Notes under the pieces: generated by a model | Seen by the model: the letters and a program-made list of their open reading frames with translations, nothing else | Told to the model about the DNA's origin: nothing | Databases searched by the model: none | Made by a program: the position numbers and the translations under genes | In this document: positions 1-8,766 of the stretch, in pieces | Layout of the letters: the number at the start of each line of letters is the position of its first letter | How positions within the stretch are numbered: the stretch's first letter is position 1 | Assembly (NCBI GenBank): GCA_942493145.1 | Contig: OW818679.1 | Span: 3,410,001-3,474,000, forward strand | DNA length: 64,000 nucleotides | Reading direction: 5' to 3' | Source of the DNA: ENR-C20 sp942493145 | Lineage (GTDB): Bacteria; Bacillota; Clostridia; Acetivibrionales; DTU013

Positions 1-297
1 TACGCTTAAAAACATGGGTATTCCAGCTTTGATTTTCAGGAATATCAGGGTACCCCAAGATATTAAAAGGTTTGCATAAAAAAATGAACATAGACTTAGA
101 AATAGAATCAGGTGGTATTGTCTTAGCAAGTTAGGGGAAAAAGCATCCAGACTGTAATTAAACGCAATGATGATCCATCCGATAAACCAAAGTCCAAAAA
201 AAAGCTTTCGTTCGAACATAAAGATATAGACATATAACATTAATAATACTGAAATGGACCCGAGTGAGGCAATCAATAGCATGCCAGAAGTTTGCAT
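1..297 (-). CDS. N-terminal part of a membrane sensor-like protein, cut by window edge
   Basis: The frame is open from an ATG at 297 to the window edge (99 residues). GGGAGG lies 3 nt before the ATG, which is close but usable, and no other start is better placed. The visible part has about three membrane helices (near residues 6-28, 33-50 and 62-82) separated by short polar turns such as MFERK. In Firmicutes this kind of N-terminal membrane module often precedes PAS, GGDEF or kinase domains. No output domain lies in the window, so a signalling role is only inference and the protein could be another multi-spanning membrane protein. Confidence 0.55.
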   Translation of the reverse strand, partial: MQTSGMLLIASLGSISVLLMLYVYIFMFERKLFFGLWFIGWIIIAFNYSLDAFSPNLLRQYHLILFLSLCSFFYANLLISWGTLIFLKIKAGIPMFLSV

Positions 298-378
298 AGT
301 CCTCCCATCAAAGTTCACTAGCTTTTTATTTCAATTCTACCAAATAATTTTACAAACAGCCAGACTTCCCTGATTTTA

Positions 379-1611
379 TTATTCCGCCTTAAAAGTCCAT
401 GTTGCAGTACCGCCGTACGCGGGCATCATGAAAGACATAGTATCTGTCCCACCAATCTCATCCAGGCCTTTGACCGGTACACTGCTCATATCTGTCGGAC
501 TGTTACGGGTCGTATAGCTTACCGTAAGCAGAAATAATGTGCCGTATTTGTCATCGGTATACTCCCAGGTTTCCACATAATCCCACATAACGGACGGATT
601 TGGTTCTTTCACCACTTTAAAGCCATATTCCTCGCTGAAGGATTTCTTTTGTTTGTCAGTCAGCTGGTAAAGCATATCACCCATCTTGAATGACTTCTGC
701 TTTATCTCAGCGGTTCCGCTCATCGTATAATTTGTCTCATCTTCTCCGTCCTCAAGTTTTTTCAGACTGGCATCCTTGATTTCTATCGTAAAAGGGATGT
801 TGCTTAATTCCCAATTGATGGTGATGTTTCCGGTAAAGTTGCCGGATTTGCTGTAGAACCCGACATTTCCCTTTGATTTATCTTTATCAGTAGTCCAATC
901 CTTTGGTTTCAGAACAGTTTCTTCAATTTTTGCTCTGCTGACAAGATCTTCTACTGTAGATATGGTGTACACACCATTTCCATAAAGCATTGAAAATGTC
1001 TCATATCCCGCTGCTTCCAGAGAATTTCTGATCTTATTGCCTTCTTCACGACTTTCTTTGAAATTCAGCTGTTTGACACCGGCAATCGGCAGTTCCGGAT
1101 CCTCATAAGGATTGGGTATAACTGATCCATCGGAAGAATGAACCCCGTCATCAGATTTAAGTTGGGCATGATACGCCGGCAAATCTTGTTCAACCATATT
1201 AAAGTAAATAGTCACAACAAAGTCATTTGCAGCATTGGAAGACAGTTTTACTGAAACGGGCTTCCCTTTTTCATTCTGAATTATTTCGGCCCAGTATTTT
1301 GAATGATCCCTCTCATTGGTATCACTTGCAGATGTTTCATCCTCGGAAAAATTTACTACGGCTAATTCTTCTTTAGTACTTACCTCTACTATGCTGACGC
1401 TGTTTATATAAAAAGGCCCTTCCACGTTTAATTCTTTCAGTGATTCGGGCGGTCCGGGAAGGTTTGAATAAGTTGCCCAATATTCACCGGATGGAATTGC
1501 TGCGGACTTTTTTGTTGATTTATCACCTTCACTCTCTTTCTGCTGTTCGCAGCCGTACGTCAAGCATGAAAGCAGACTGACAATAACAAGGATTATTAAC
1601 CTTTTTTTCAT
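379..1611 (-). CDS. Predicted lipoprotein of unknown function
   Basis: 410 residues. The N-terminus has a Lys-rich start, a hydrophobic stretch and a cysteine at about residue 21 (LTYGC), followed by a charged linker rich in Glu, Lys and Ser. This is the layout of a lipid-anchored exported protein, although the lipobox is not textbook because Thr sits at -3. The body is rich in beta-type segments and I recognise no family in it. GGAGG lies 8 nt upstream of the ATG. It starts 27 bp after the stop of the SLH-domain gene on the same strand, so the two are probably cotranscribed and may work together at the cell surface. The function is not known to me. Confidence 0.7.
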   Translation of the reverse strand: MKKRLIILVIVSLLSCLTYGCEQQKESEGDKSTKKSAAIPSGEYWATYSNLPGPPESLKELNVEGPFYINSVSIVEVSTKEELAVVNFSEDETSASDTNERDHSKYWAEIIQNEKGKPVSVKLSSNAANDFVVTIYFNMVEQDLPAYHAQLKSDDGVHSSDGSVIPNPYEDPELPIAGVKQLNFKESREEGNKIRNSLEAAGYETFSMLYGNGVYTISTVEDLVSRAKIEETVLKPKDWTTDKDKSKGNVGFYSKSGNFTGNITINWELSNIPFTIEIKDASLKKLEDGEDETNYTMSGTAEIKQKSFKMGDMLYQLTDKQKKSFSEEYGFKVVKEPNPSVMWDYVETWEYTDDKYGTLFLLTVSYTTRNSPTDMSSVPVKGLDEIGGTDTMSFMMPAYGGTATWTFKAE

Positions 1612-1638
1612 TTCTCTATCCTCCGCTACTTTATCATA

Positions 1639-3096
1639 TTACTCAAATGTAACCGTCAAATGTGTTTGCCCGTTAAGATACAGTACATTAAGCTCATAAT
1701 TGTTGATATGACCAGTAAGAATATACATACCGTCCGTTTCCTGCTCAACTGCATCCGTATCGCTTTTCAGGAATTCCTTGTATATGGCTTTAATTTGCGA
1801 TAAGGATTTGCTGCTGGTATATCCCAATGTGATGCTGGGAAAGTTTTGGGCGGCACTGTCATCAACGATTTGCTGTATATCGGCATCGGTGGTGAAAGGA
1901 ATTTCATTGGGGAAGGCCTCCGGCAATTTAAGGCGTGCCTGTGATGGATGTTCTGGGGTTTCTGAGACAATGCTGCTATCAGGCACGGTAATTTTCGGTA
2001 TCATATCATAGGCCCTGATGATAACAGCAACGGCTGCTTCCCTCGTAGCCATGCTCTTCGGCAAAAAATTACCATAGTTATCACCTGTAAAAATCCCGTT
2101 AGCGGATAAATATTTTATTCCCTCATTTGCCCAGGAAGAAATGCTTTTCTGGTCTGGAAAACTTTTTCCACCTGAAGCACTGTAATCTGCCGACGGAGCA
2201 ATAGCCTTGATAGTTCGAAACAGCATGCCCGCCATTTGCTCGCGGCTGATAAAGGCTCCCGGTGAAAAGGCGTCAGCAGAAGTGCCTGAGGTGATACCGA
2301 GCTTATATGCTTTTAAAATCCGCTGGTTTTGAGTGTCTGAAAACGGGTTGTTTTCAGCCGGCTCGGCAAGCTTTGCTGTAGATACTTCATACAATGATAT
2401 GGCCAGCTCGCAGAATTCCTCACGAGTAATGGGCTTTGTCATGTCGGCTCCCTTTAAAATGCCTGGCAATAGTCCCAAATCTGATGCCCTTTGCAGTGTT
2501 GAGACCGCCCACGCACTTGCCACCGTCCAATCTGCAGTCTTCACGGAAACGCTATTCTTACCAAGAGATAATATATTGGAAAAATCCGAATACACATAGT
2601 CGGAATCCTGATTGTCCTGACTACCGAAGTAGTAAATATAATGAAGCTGCACTTTAAAGCTGTATGTATGATTATTGAAATCAATTGCCGTTAAATTGCC
2701 ATATTCTCCGGCATAAGCCGTTACATAAAAGGTATTGTTTTTACCGGGAACTTTGAAAGACGGCTCGCCGATTAAATCATCCATATAACCTCCGCCCTCC
2801 AGAGTTACCCATTCGCCATCATCAACTTTAGCGAAATATTCAATAATAGTAATACCCCCGGTTGGTCGTATAGCGTCCAAATCAAGCGCGGTTTGCGGCA
2901 GCTTTACCTGCAATTGAAAAGCAGGCAGCTTTTCAGTTTCTCTCGGCCTTTCCAGATAAATCAGCTCTAACTTTTCAAGGGATGGGGCATCCAATCGCCC
3001 GGGTACTCCCTGCGGAAGCTCTGCTGATAAGACTGTTGGCATCAGAGTTATAAACACCACACAGCTAATAAGCAGGGCAAACAACTTTTTATTCAT
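1639..3096 (-). CDS. SLH-domain cell-surface protein
   Basis: 485 residues. There is a signal peptide of about 25 residues ending near LSA, then an unrecognised beta-rich region (about 30-190). Three consecutive S-layer homology repeats follow (about 194-365), with the usual features: FSDTQ or FPDQ entry, internal glycine turns such as GITSG and GIFTG, and TREE/SREQ or TREA helices. SLH triplets bind pyruvylated secondary wall polymers and anchor proteins to Gram-positive walls. The C-terminal 110 residues are unique to this protein. The ATG at 3096 is preferred because GGAGG lies 8 nt upstream; a GTG codon sits directly before it. The lipoprotein gene follows at once, which suggests a two-gene surface operon. 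Confidence 0.85.
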   Translation of the reverse strand: MNKKLFALLISCVVFITLMPTVLSAELPQGVPGRLDAPSLEKLELIYLERPRETEKLPAFQLQVKLPQTALDLDAIRPTGGITIIEYFAKVDDGEWVTLEGGGYMDDLIGEPSFKVPGKNNTFYVTAYAGEYGNLTAIDFNNHTYSFKVQLHYIYYFGSQDNQDSDYVYSDFSNILSLGKNSVSVKTADWTVASAWAVSTLQRASDLGLLPGILKGADMTKPITREEFCELAISLYEVSTAKLAEPAENNPFSDTQNQRILKAYKLGITSGTSADAFSPGAFISREQMAGMLFRTIKAIAPSADYSASGGKSFPDQKSISSWANEGIKYLSANGIFTGDNYGNFLPKSMATREAAVAVIIRAYDMIPKITVPDSSIVSETPEHPSQARLKLPEAFPNEIPFTTDADIQQIVDDSAAQNFPSITLGYTSSKSLSQIKAIYKEFLKSDTDAVEQETDGMYILTGHINNYELNVLYLNGQTHLTVTFE

Positions 3097-3213
3097 CACA
3101 ATAACCTCCTAATCAAAAGTAACGCCCCATTACTTGAACGCAAAAGATATTTATTTTTAACATATATTTTGTGGCATCTACAGCCCAGGTTAATATACCT
3201 TTCTGAACAGCAG

Positions 3214-3717
3214 TCAATCAAAACGTTGCCTCATTAAAACAATAGCTCCACAGGTAATGTATTCCGCGTTTGAACTAACAGGAAAGAACAGCGCCGTCTG
3301 ATAATCATCGTTGCAATCAGGTAAACAGTCATCCCGTACAAACATGGAAATCGGGGCTACAAGATCTCTGACAATGCCTGTTTCTCCTTTAAAGACACGT
3401 TCGGCAGCATTCATTACACCATCATTTTCCGTTGTGATTCTATTGAGAAAGTTGATGTGTCCCACAGCAAGGTCGGATTCAGCAATACAGGCGGCCTGTG
3501 CGAGCACCCTGTTAGCTTTGACCAACAAGCCATTCCGTTCAAAAAAAGCAATCGGAAAGGGTAAGTCATCAATCTGCTTCGGTTTGAGATTCTCGCTTTG
3601 AATAAACTGGATAAGCTGTTTGATACACATTTTTTGAATCTTCTTGTTTCCTTCAATGGAGTTCTCCATTTCAGTCATTTCCTCCAGAAAATGTCTGAAT
3701 ACTTTTTCTCCACTCAT
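3214..3717 (-). CDS. Small PAS-domain protein
   Basis: 167 residues. After a helical N-terminus (about 1-50), residues about 55-160 look like a single PAS fold: LPFPIAFFERNG followed by a conserved-looking KANRVLAQ helix and a terminal beta sheet ending in CGAIVLMRQ. No HTH or catalytic domain is present, so it is a free-standing sensor or adaptor. The same style of PAS opening (FPYPIQIYLPNG) occurs in the AraC-type regulator directly upstream on the same strand, so the two may sense related signals. GGAGG precedes the ATG by 6 nt. The ligand is unknown; several Cys residues (three within about 25 residues) could bind metal or sense redox, but that is speculation. Confidence 0.6.
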   Translation of the reverse strand: MSGEKVFRHFLEEMTEMENSIEGNKKIQKMCIKQLIQFIQSENLKPKQIDDLPFPIAFFERNGLLVKANRVLAQAACIAESDLAVGHINFLNRITTENDGVMNAAERVFKGETGIVRDLVAPISMFVRDDCLPDCNDDYQTALFFPVSSNAEYITCGAIVLMRQRFD

Positions 3718-3785
3718 TTTACACCTCCTCGCGCAAAATTAAAAACTGATTTCATTTTATAAAATAAAAGCAAGGAGGAATACAG

Positions 3786-4793
3786 TTACCTTTGTTTAAT
3801 TTGGTTAAGTTCTTGCGTTTGTAGAAAAGAAAACCCGTCAGTAGATGATAGTGATATAGATTTACGATATTGGGAAGGTGTCATTCCTACCTTTTTTCTG
3901 AATATACTTGCATAATTCCCATTATAGTCCACACCACATATGGCATATGCTTCACTGATCGAAAGATTCTCATCGCATAGCGCTTCTTTCAGTTTTTTTA
4001 TCTTAACCTCCTGGTAATAGCTGTACGGAGTGATGGATGTATGCTTTTTGAACATGTGGGCAAAATGATATTTGCTTAAATTTATAGCTTGGGATACTTT
4101 CTCCAAATCAAAATCCTCCAGCCAATTGTTCTCAATGTATTCTTTTGCCTTTACCATTTCTTCTTTGCCGTTATACAACCTGAGAGTGATAAATAAATGT
4201 GCCACATACTTAAGTCGGTTGTCTTCGTCATAAACAGGGAAGCAGGTGATATTTTGAAAACTGCTGTCAAAGCAAAGCTCGTCTGTCTCAAATCTGTCTA
4301 TTATTTCAGGTATAGGTATTTTAATATTGTTAAGTCTGACGATTTCTCCTCGAAAGGATCTCAAAATCTCTGACCTGACATTATCTCCCCATGTGTCTAT
4401 CACGGAATCCTCCAGCACGTTGAATTTTCCGACAACATCGTCGCTCGAAGGGATATGTAACAGGTTGAGACACGCTTCATTGATAAAAGCGAGAATTCCA
4501 TTCGGTAAATATATCTGTATAGGATAAGGAAAATGCTCAAAGAAGTTGAACAGATCCTTTTCTTTTTTGCTTGGTACTCCGATAAAGGATTTCATTTCTC
4601 CGCTGAGATTTTTCTTCCTTTGGTCTGATAATTTATGTCGACCATCAGCTGGCTTTTGGGCATCTTTGGGTATAGCCCAGCTCTTTCCATGCCTCGTAGC
4701 ACCCGGCACCATATTATGAACGCAAAGAAACTGAACTCTCCTTATAGATATACCCCAGTATTCGGCCGCCTCTTTTGCTGTTATATATTCCAT
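3786..4793 (-). CDS. AraC-family regulator with extra N-terminal HTH and central PAS domain
   Basis: 335 residues from the ATG at 4793, chosen because GGAGG lies 9 nt upstream; the frame extends 12 codons further but without a ribosome-binding site. Residues 1-50 form an excisionase/MerR-like HTH (ITAKEAAEYWGISIRRVQ, then a basic wing ending SWAIPKDAQ). Residues about 80-205 are PAS-like. Residues about 217-317 are a double-HTH AraC/XylS DNA-binding domain (LEKVSQAINLSKYHFAHMFKK, then CGVDYNGNYASIFRKKVGMTPSQYR). Having DNA-binding modules at both ends of a sensor is unusual. It sits upstream of the PAS protein, with a 68-bp gap, and probably controls local genes; the target and ligand are unknown. 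Confidence 0.8.
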   Translation of the reverse strand: MEYITAKEAAEYWGISIRRVQFLCVHNMVPGATRHGKSWAIPKDAQKPADGRHKLSDQRKKNLSGEMKSFIGVPSKKEKDLFNFFEHFPYPIQIYLPNGILAFINEACLNLLHIPSSDDVVGKFNVLEDSVIDTWGDNVRSEILRSFRGEIVRLNNIKIPIPEIIDRFETDELCFDSSFQNITCFPVYDEDNRLKYVAHLFITLRLYNGKEEMVKAKEYIENNWLEDFDLEKVSQAINLSKYHFAHMFKKHTSITPYSYYQEVKIKKLKEALCDENLSISEAYAICGVDYNGNYASIFRKKVGMTPSQYRKSISLSSTDGFSFLQTQELNQIKQR

Positions 4794-4921
4794 GATAGTA
4801 GACCTCCATATCAATATCCTGCTTATCAATTATAGCATCGTACGTCATTGCGTATATTAACTATTTTTAAGGAAAATCTGACGAGAATGCATATTATGGT
4901 ATTCCAGTAATAAATTCCAGG

Positions 4922-6076
4922 CTACCATTTTATTCTCATGTGCCTCCTGCCAAATGTCAACAGACCAAAAATAAAATACAAAATCGAAACTACTGCTAAT
5001 CCTACAAGATCTATGCCTAGCTCCCCAATTCCCCATCCATAATTCAAAGATTTATTAAGGGTCGAAACAGACATTGATAGCGGAAGCAGGTCATTTAACC
5101 TGAAAACGCTATCTCCATATGTAAAGATGGCTACCGGAGGCAGAGGAAAGAATATTCCTCCAAAGAGCATAATTATAAAATATGGCAGCATACCCACTGT
5201 CAGCAGGTCATATACAGTTTTAATAAAACTTACTGTAATCAGTGAAACTCCCATTATGGCAATTCCCGAAATTAAACCAATCACTAAAAATACCATATAG
5301 GAGCCTTGAAAATTAAAACCACAAAGCATAGCCGCCCACAATGTCAAGAACATGGCAATGATGCAGAATATCACCTGGATAACACTTATAGCTGCTATAA
5401 ACTGCCAGCTCTTGAGCCGTGAAAGTATCAGCCTTTGCATGGTGCCTTTTTCAACCTCTTTTATCAAAGAGGCACCTGCAGTGAAAATAACATTCAAAAG
5501 CGCCAGTACAATGAGGCCCGGGACATAAAAATCGAAATCGGTAAGAGCCTTGCCATTGCCTACCAGTTCTTCGTCCCAGTCAATAGGAGTTTTGGTGGTT
5601 ACGACACTTTTGTTGTAGATATCCATATCAGTAAGTAAATAGATGGATGCAATGGAATATCTGTTATTTCTGGGGTCTCCCATAAGTTTTACTTTTAACG
5701 GCTGATACTCAACCTTCTTAGCCGCATTATCCAGCGTTTCCGAAAACCCCCGCGGGATAATTATTCCAGCATCCGCAGACCTGCTTTTAAGTCTTCTCGA
5801 AATCTCTTCTACATCCGACGCAAAGTGCAGCTTGTATTTGTACACCCCATCCGTATAACTCGTTTCCTGGAGCAACTTCAGCACAGCCTCACTATGTCCT
5901 CCATTTCCAGCTGCATCATTGTTTATGACTTCTATGTTATAGCTGTGATTGCTTCTGCCAAATGCTGCATACATTCCGAAAACAAAGCAAGGCGCAAATA
6001 TCATTACAAAGATAAGTATTTTCCAATCCCTTATGCTCTCAATAAGTGTTTTAACAAGGTAAGATATGAATTTCAT
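4922..6076 (-). CDS. ABC-2 type transporter permease
   Basis: 384 residues. A single N-terminal membrane helix (about 15-40) is followed by a large extracytoplasmic domain (about 45-175), then five or six helices from about 180 to 375. This is the layout of NatB/YhgE-like ABC-2 permeases. The motif EVEKGTMQRLILSRLKSWQF (about residue 210) is the typical cytoplasmic elbow before the transmembrane bundle. It overlaps the ATPase gene by 4 bp (ATGA), so the two are translationally coupled and form one exporter. The substrate cannot be read from sequence; such exporters move drugs, peptides, lipids or sodium. Confidence 0.85.
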   Translation of the reverse strand: MKFISYLVKTLIESIRDWKILIFVMIFAPCFVFGMYAAFGRSNHSYNIEVINNDAAGNGGHSEAVLKLLQETSYTDGVYKYKLHFASDVEEISRRLKSRSADAGIIIPRGFSETLDNAAKKVEYQPLKVKLMGDPRNNRYSIASIYLLTDMDIYNKSVVTTKTPIDWDEELVGNGKALTDFDFYVPGLIVLALLNVIFTAGASLIKEVEKGTMQRLILSRLKSWQFIAAISVIQVIFCIIAMFLTLWAAMLCGFNFQGSYMVFLVIGLISGIAIMGVSLITVSFIKTVYDLLTVGMLPYFIIMLFGGIFFPLPPVAIFTYGDSVFRLNDLLPLSMSVSTLNKSLNYGWGIGELGIDLVGLAVVSILYFIFGLLTFGRRHMRIKW

Positions 6077-7014
6077 TCTCTAAGCCCCCTTCCTGTTAAA
6101 GAAATAAACACATCCTCAAGAGTTGCTCTCCTGATTCTAACATCCTCGGGCTTTCTCCCGAACCTATCAAAAACTTCTCCAATTTCCTTCAAGGTATCAT
6201 AAGGCATAAGTGAAACAACCGTGCATATCTCGCTGTTACTATACTGAACCGGATACTTTTCTTTTAACAAACCCTTCAGTTCATCCTTACCCGGCCCTGC
6301 AGAAATAAAAAACTCTATTATCTCTCCTTTGAAAACCGATTCCTTAAGTCTTTGAGGTGTGTCCTCGACCAGAATTCTGCCACTGTCTATTATTGCCACC
6401 CTGTCAGCTAATTTGTCAGCCTCCTCCATATCATGGGTGGTTATAATTATAGTTTTACTTCTTGCAATACTTCTAATGTATTCCCTTACCAACACGCGGC
6501 TTTGCGGATCAAGGCCAGCCTGAGGCTCATCCAATATTAAAATGTCAGGTTGGTGCATCAATGCCAGAAGGATGTTCAGCCTTCTTTTCATTCCTCCTGA
6601 TAGAGTGGAACCCAGCTTATTCCGTTTCTCAGACAGCCCCATTGTTTCCAGCATCTCACAAGCCCTGTATTTGGCTGTTTTATAAGGTATATCATACATC
6701 TGTGCAATCATTATCAACTGTTCCATCAAGGTTAAGCTCTCCCAGATAACAAGCTCCTGCGGACACAAACCTATCCGTTCCCTGGTTGAAGCAGATGCCA
6801 CACTGTTATCGAATATTTTGACGGTTCCAGAATCAGGCTTTAAAAGTCCTGTAATTATTTTGATTGTTGTGCTTTTCCCCGCTCCATTAGGCCCAAGCAG
6901 ACCGAAGATCTCTCCTGTTTCAACTTGTAAATTCAAGTCTTTTACCGCTTCTATTTGTCCGAAGCTTTTACTCAAATTCTCTATCTTCAAGGCTTTACCC
7001 TGAACTGTCTGCAT
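6073..7014 (-). CDS. ABC exporter ATP-binding protein
   Basis: 313 residues from the ATG at 7014. A GTG at 7023 is also in frame, but AAAGGGTGG is better spaced for the ATG. Walker A is GPNGAGKST (41-49), the signature is LSGGMKRR (about 140), Walker B is ILILDEPQAGLD (about 162) and the switch histidine lies in TTHDMEEAD. The C-terminal 90 residues are the accessory domain common in DrrA/CcmA-type exporters. It energises the ABC-2 permease encoded immediately downstream with a 4-bp overlap. Confidence 0.93.
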   Translation of the reverse strand: MQTVQGKALKIENLSKSFGQIEAVKDLNLQVETGEIFGLLGPNGAGKSTTIKIITGLLKPDSGTVKIFDNSVASASTRERIGLCPQELVIWESLTLMEQLIMIAQMYDIPYKTAKYRACEMLETMGLSEKRNKLGSTLSGGMKRRLNILLALMHQPDILILDEPQAGLDPQSRVLVREYIRSIARSKTIIITTHDMEEADKLADRVAIIDSGRILVEDTPQRLKESVFKGEIIEFFISAGPGKDELKGLLKEKYPVQYSNSEICTVVSLMPYDTLKEIGEVFDRFGRKPEDVRIRRATLEDVFISLTGRGLRE

Positions 7015-7068
7015 TTGCACCACCCTTTCATTCTTCTTATTACAAATTTACTCTTAATAATCTATTAA

Positions 7069-7224
7069 TCAAATCAATCCGTAGATTATGGCCATTAGGG
7101 CATATGCTGCTTTCTTTTCATCAAGATCATCTGCTGGGTAGACATTCTTTGCATTCCTTATCAAGGTAGAGATACCTTCCACATCATCAGTGTAGATCTC
7201 TCTCACAATATTCAAAATATATAT
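7069..7224 (-). pseudogene. Short C-terminal remnant, possibly of a TetR-type regulator
   Basis: A stretch of about 51 codons is open between a TAA at 7225-7227 and a TGA at 7069-7071. It has protein-like composition (REIYTDDVEGISTLIRNAK, then YALMAIIYGLI) and no ribosome-binding site. The helical ending resembles the C-terminus of TetR-type repressors, and it lies just downstream of an MFS exporter, where such a repressor would be expected. The N-terminal HTH is missing, so if the assignment is right this is a deletion remnant. The family call is weak. Confidence 0.3.
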
Positions 7225-7248
7225 TTAATAATTTAAACAGTCAAGATA

Positions 7249-8661
7249 TTACGAAGCTTTACCTCCCTTTGCATAACTTTTCCTATTCAACGAAATGATT
7301 GCAGCGATAAAAGCTATAGTCATTAATACCAGCACTACGTAATGATAAGCACGCATAAAATCTGATTTTTGATTTAGCTGAGGAATAGTTGTTCCTCCCC
7401 ACATCTCGAATAAAATGACTGAAAGTGCTGTTCCTGAAACCATACCAACATGTCGCACCACACTGTTTATCCCCCCGGAAATCCCAAGCTTTTGCGTAGG
7501 AACGGAACCCATAAGGCTGCTGTTGTTAGGCGATTGAAATAATCCTATACCCAAACCCAGGATCAATAGCCCAGGAATAATTTGATAAAACTGAGTCTGG
7601 GGTGTAAAGGTAGAGAAATATAGCATGCTCATCCCTGCTAAAACAAGCCCGGAGGTTGTCAAAACCAGCGGCCCTAATTTATCTGAAGCAAATCCGCTTA
7701 ACGGAGCAACTACCGCCATAACGACCGGCATAACCGTCATAAGCAACCCAACCTGTGAAGGTGTATAGTTCAGAATCTGCTGCAGATAAAATGGCAGCAG
7801 CATCGTATTAGCAGATGTCACCACAAAACATAACCAACCGGCTAAATTTCCTACCAGGAAGGGTCTGATGCGGAATAAGGAAAGATCGATCATTGGATAC
7901 TTGACCTTTTGTTCCATCAAACCAAAGAGAATCAGCAGAATTACTCCAGAAATCACACTCAGATAAGTAAACGGATTTGACCAACCCCAGCTTTCTCCGT
8001 TGCTTATGCCAAAAAGTAAAGTAACTATTCCTGTGGTAAATAATATGGCACCCTTAAAATCGAAGCTTTCTATTTCTGTATTTTGTTTGTCTGCAGGAAT
8101 AATAAATTTACCTAAAAAGAAGGCAATAATTCCAAGCGGCACGTTAATAAAGAAAATAAAATGCCAGCTGGCGAATCCAATAAGTAATCCTCCAATAGAC
8201 GGACCGATCAGAGCCCCGAGAGCAACTGCGGTTACAATAAGACCCAGAGCCCGTCCGCGCTCCTGTGAAGGAAAAGCTGCCGTAACTATTGCCGAACTAT
8301 TGGATGTCAGCATAGCAGCACCTATGGCTTGCACAATTCTCATCCCGACCAGGAACCAAATCCCCTGTGATAAGCCGCAAAGAAGAGATCCCAGGGTAAA
8401 AACCAGGAAGCCCGCCGTGTAGACTTTCTTGCGGCCTATAATATCCGCCAGCCTGCCGAATACAGCCATCATGCTTGATGTTGTCAACAAATAAGCTGTT
8501 ACCACCCACTGTATGCTGGAAAGACTCGCAGAAAACTGCCCGGAAATTGTAGGAAGAGCTACATTTACAATATTTATATCTAGATTAGCCATAAATGCAC
8601 TAATGGAACATGTAGCTAATACATACCATCTGTAATTCCTGGAATCTTTTATATTATTCAA
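7249..8661 (-). CDS. MFS drug exporter, DHA2/EmrB-QacA type
   Basis: 470 residues with about 14 hydrophobic helices. Family marks include NIVNVALPTISGQF in the first helix, the loop motif GRLADIIGRKKVY after helix 2, and a motif C-like GALIGPSIGG in helix 5 that identifies drug/H+ antiporters. It would expel hydrophobic cations or other toxic compounds across the membrane using the proton gradient. The start is a TTG at 8661, with GAGGAGG 10 nt upstream and no better ATG. It lies between a possible repressor remnant downstream and a separately terminated amidohydrolase-like gene upstream. The substrate is unknown. Confidence 0.9.
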   Translation of the reverse strand: MNNIKDSRNYRWYVLATCSISAFMANLDINIVNVALPTISGQFSASLSSIQWVVTAYLLTTSSMMAVFGRLADIIGRKKVYTAGFLVFTLGSLLCGLSQGIWFLVGMRIVQAIGAAMLTSNSSAIVTAAFPSQERGRALGLIVTAVALGALIGPSIGGLLIGFASWHFIFFINVPLGIIAFFLGKFIIPADKQNTEIESFDFKGAILFTTGIVTLLFGISNGESWGWSNPFTYLSVISGVILLILFGLMEQKVKYPMIDLSLFRIRPFLVGNLAGWLCFVVTSANTMLLPFYLQQILNYTPSQVGLLMTVMPVVMAVVAPLSGFASDKLGPLVLTTSGLVLAGMSMLYFSTFTPQTQFYQIIPGLLILGLGIGLFQSPNNSSLMGSVPTQKLGISGGINSVVRHVGMVSGTALSVILFEMWGGTTIPQLNQKSDFMRAYHYVVLVLMTIAFIAAIISLNRKSYAKGGKAS

Positions 8662-8710
8662 TCGAACGTGTCCTCCTCAAATCAAGCCATATTTACAGCA
8701 CTTTCCTTGT

Positions 8711-8744
8711 AAAAAAGGAGCCCATACGGTTTTCCATGGGCTCC
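8711..8744 (-). terminator. Rho-independent terminator of the amidohydrolase-like gene
   Basis: A perfect 9-bp stem (8717-8725 with 8736-8744, GGAGCCCAT/ATGGGCTCC) with a 10-nt loop is followed on the minus strand by six T residues. It lies 22 bp beyond the stop of the amidohydrolase-like gene and before the MFS start, so those two genes are likely separate transcripts. Confidence 0.85.
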
Positions 8745-8766
8745 TGAATTTATTCAAATCGGCTTT

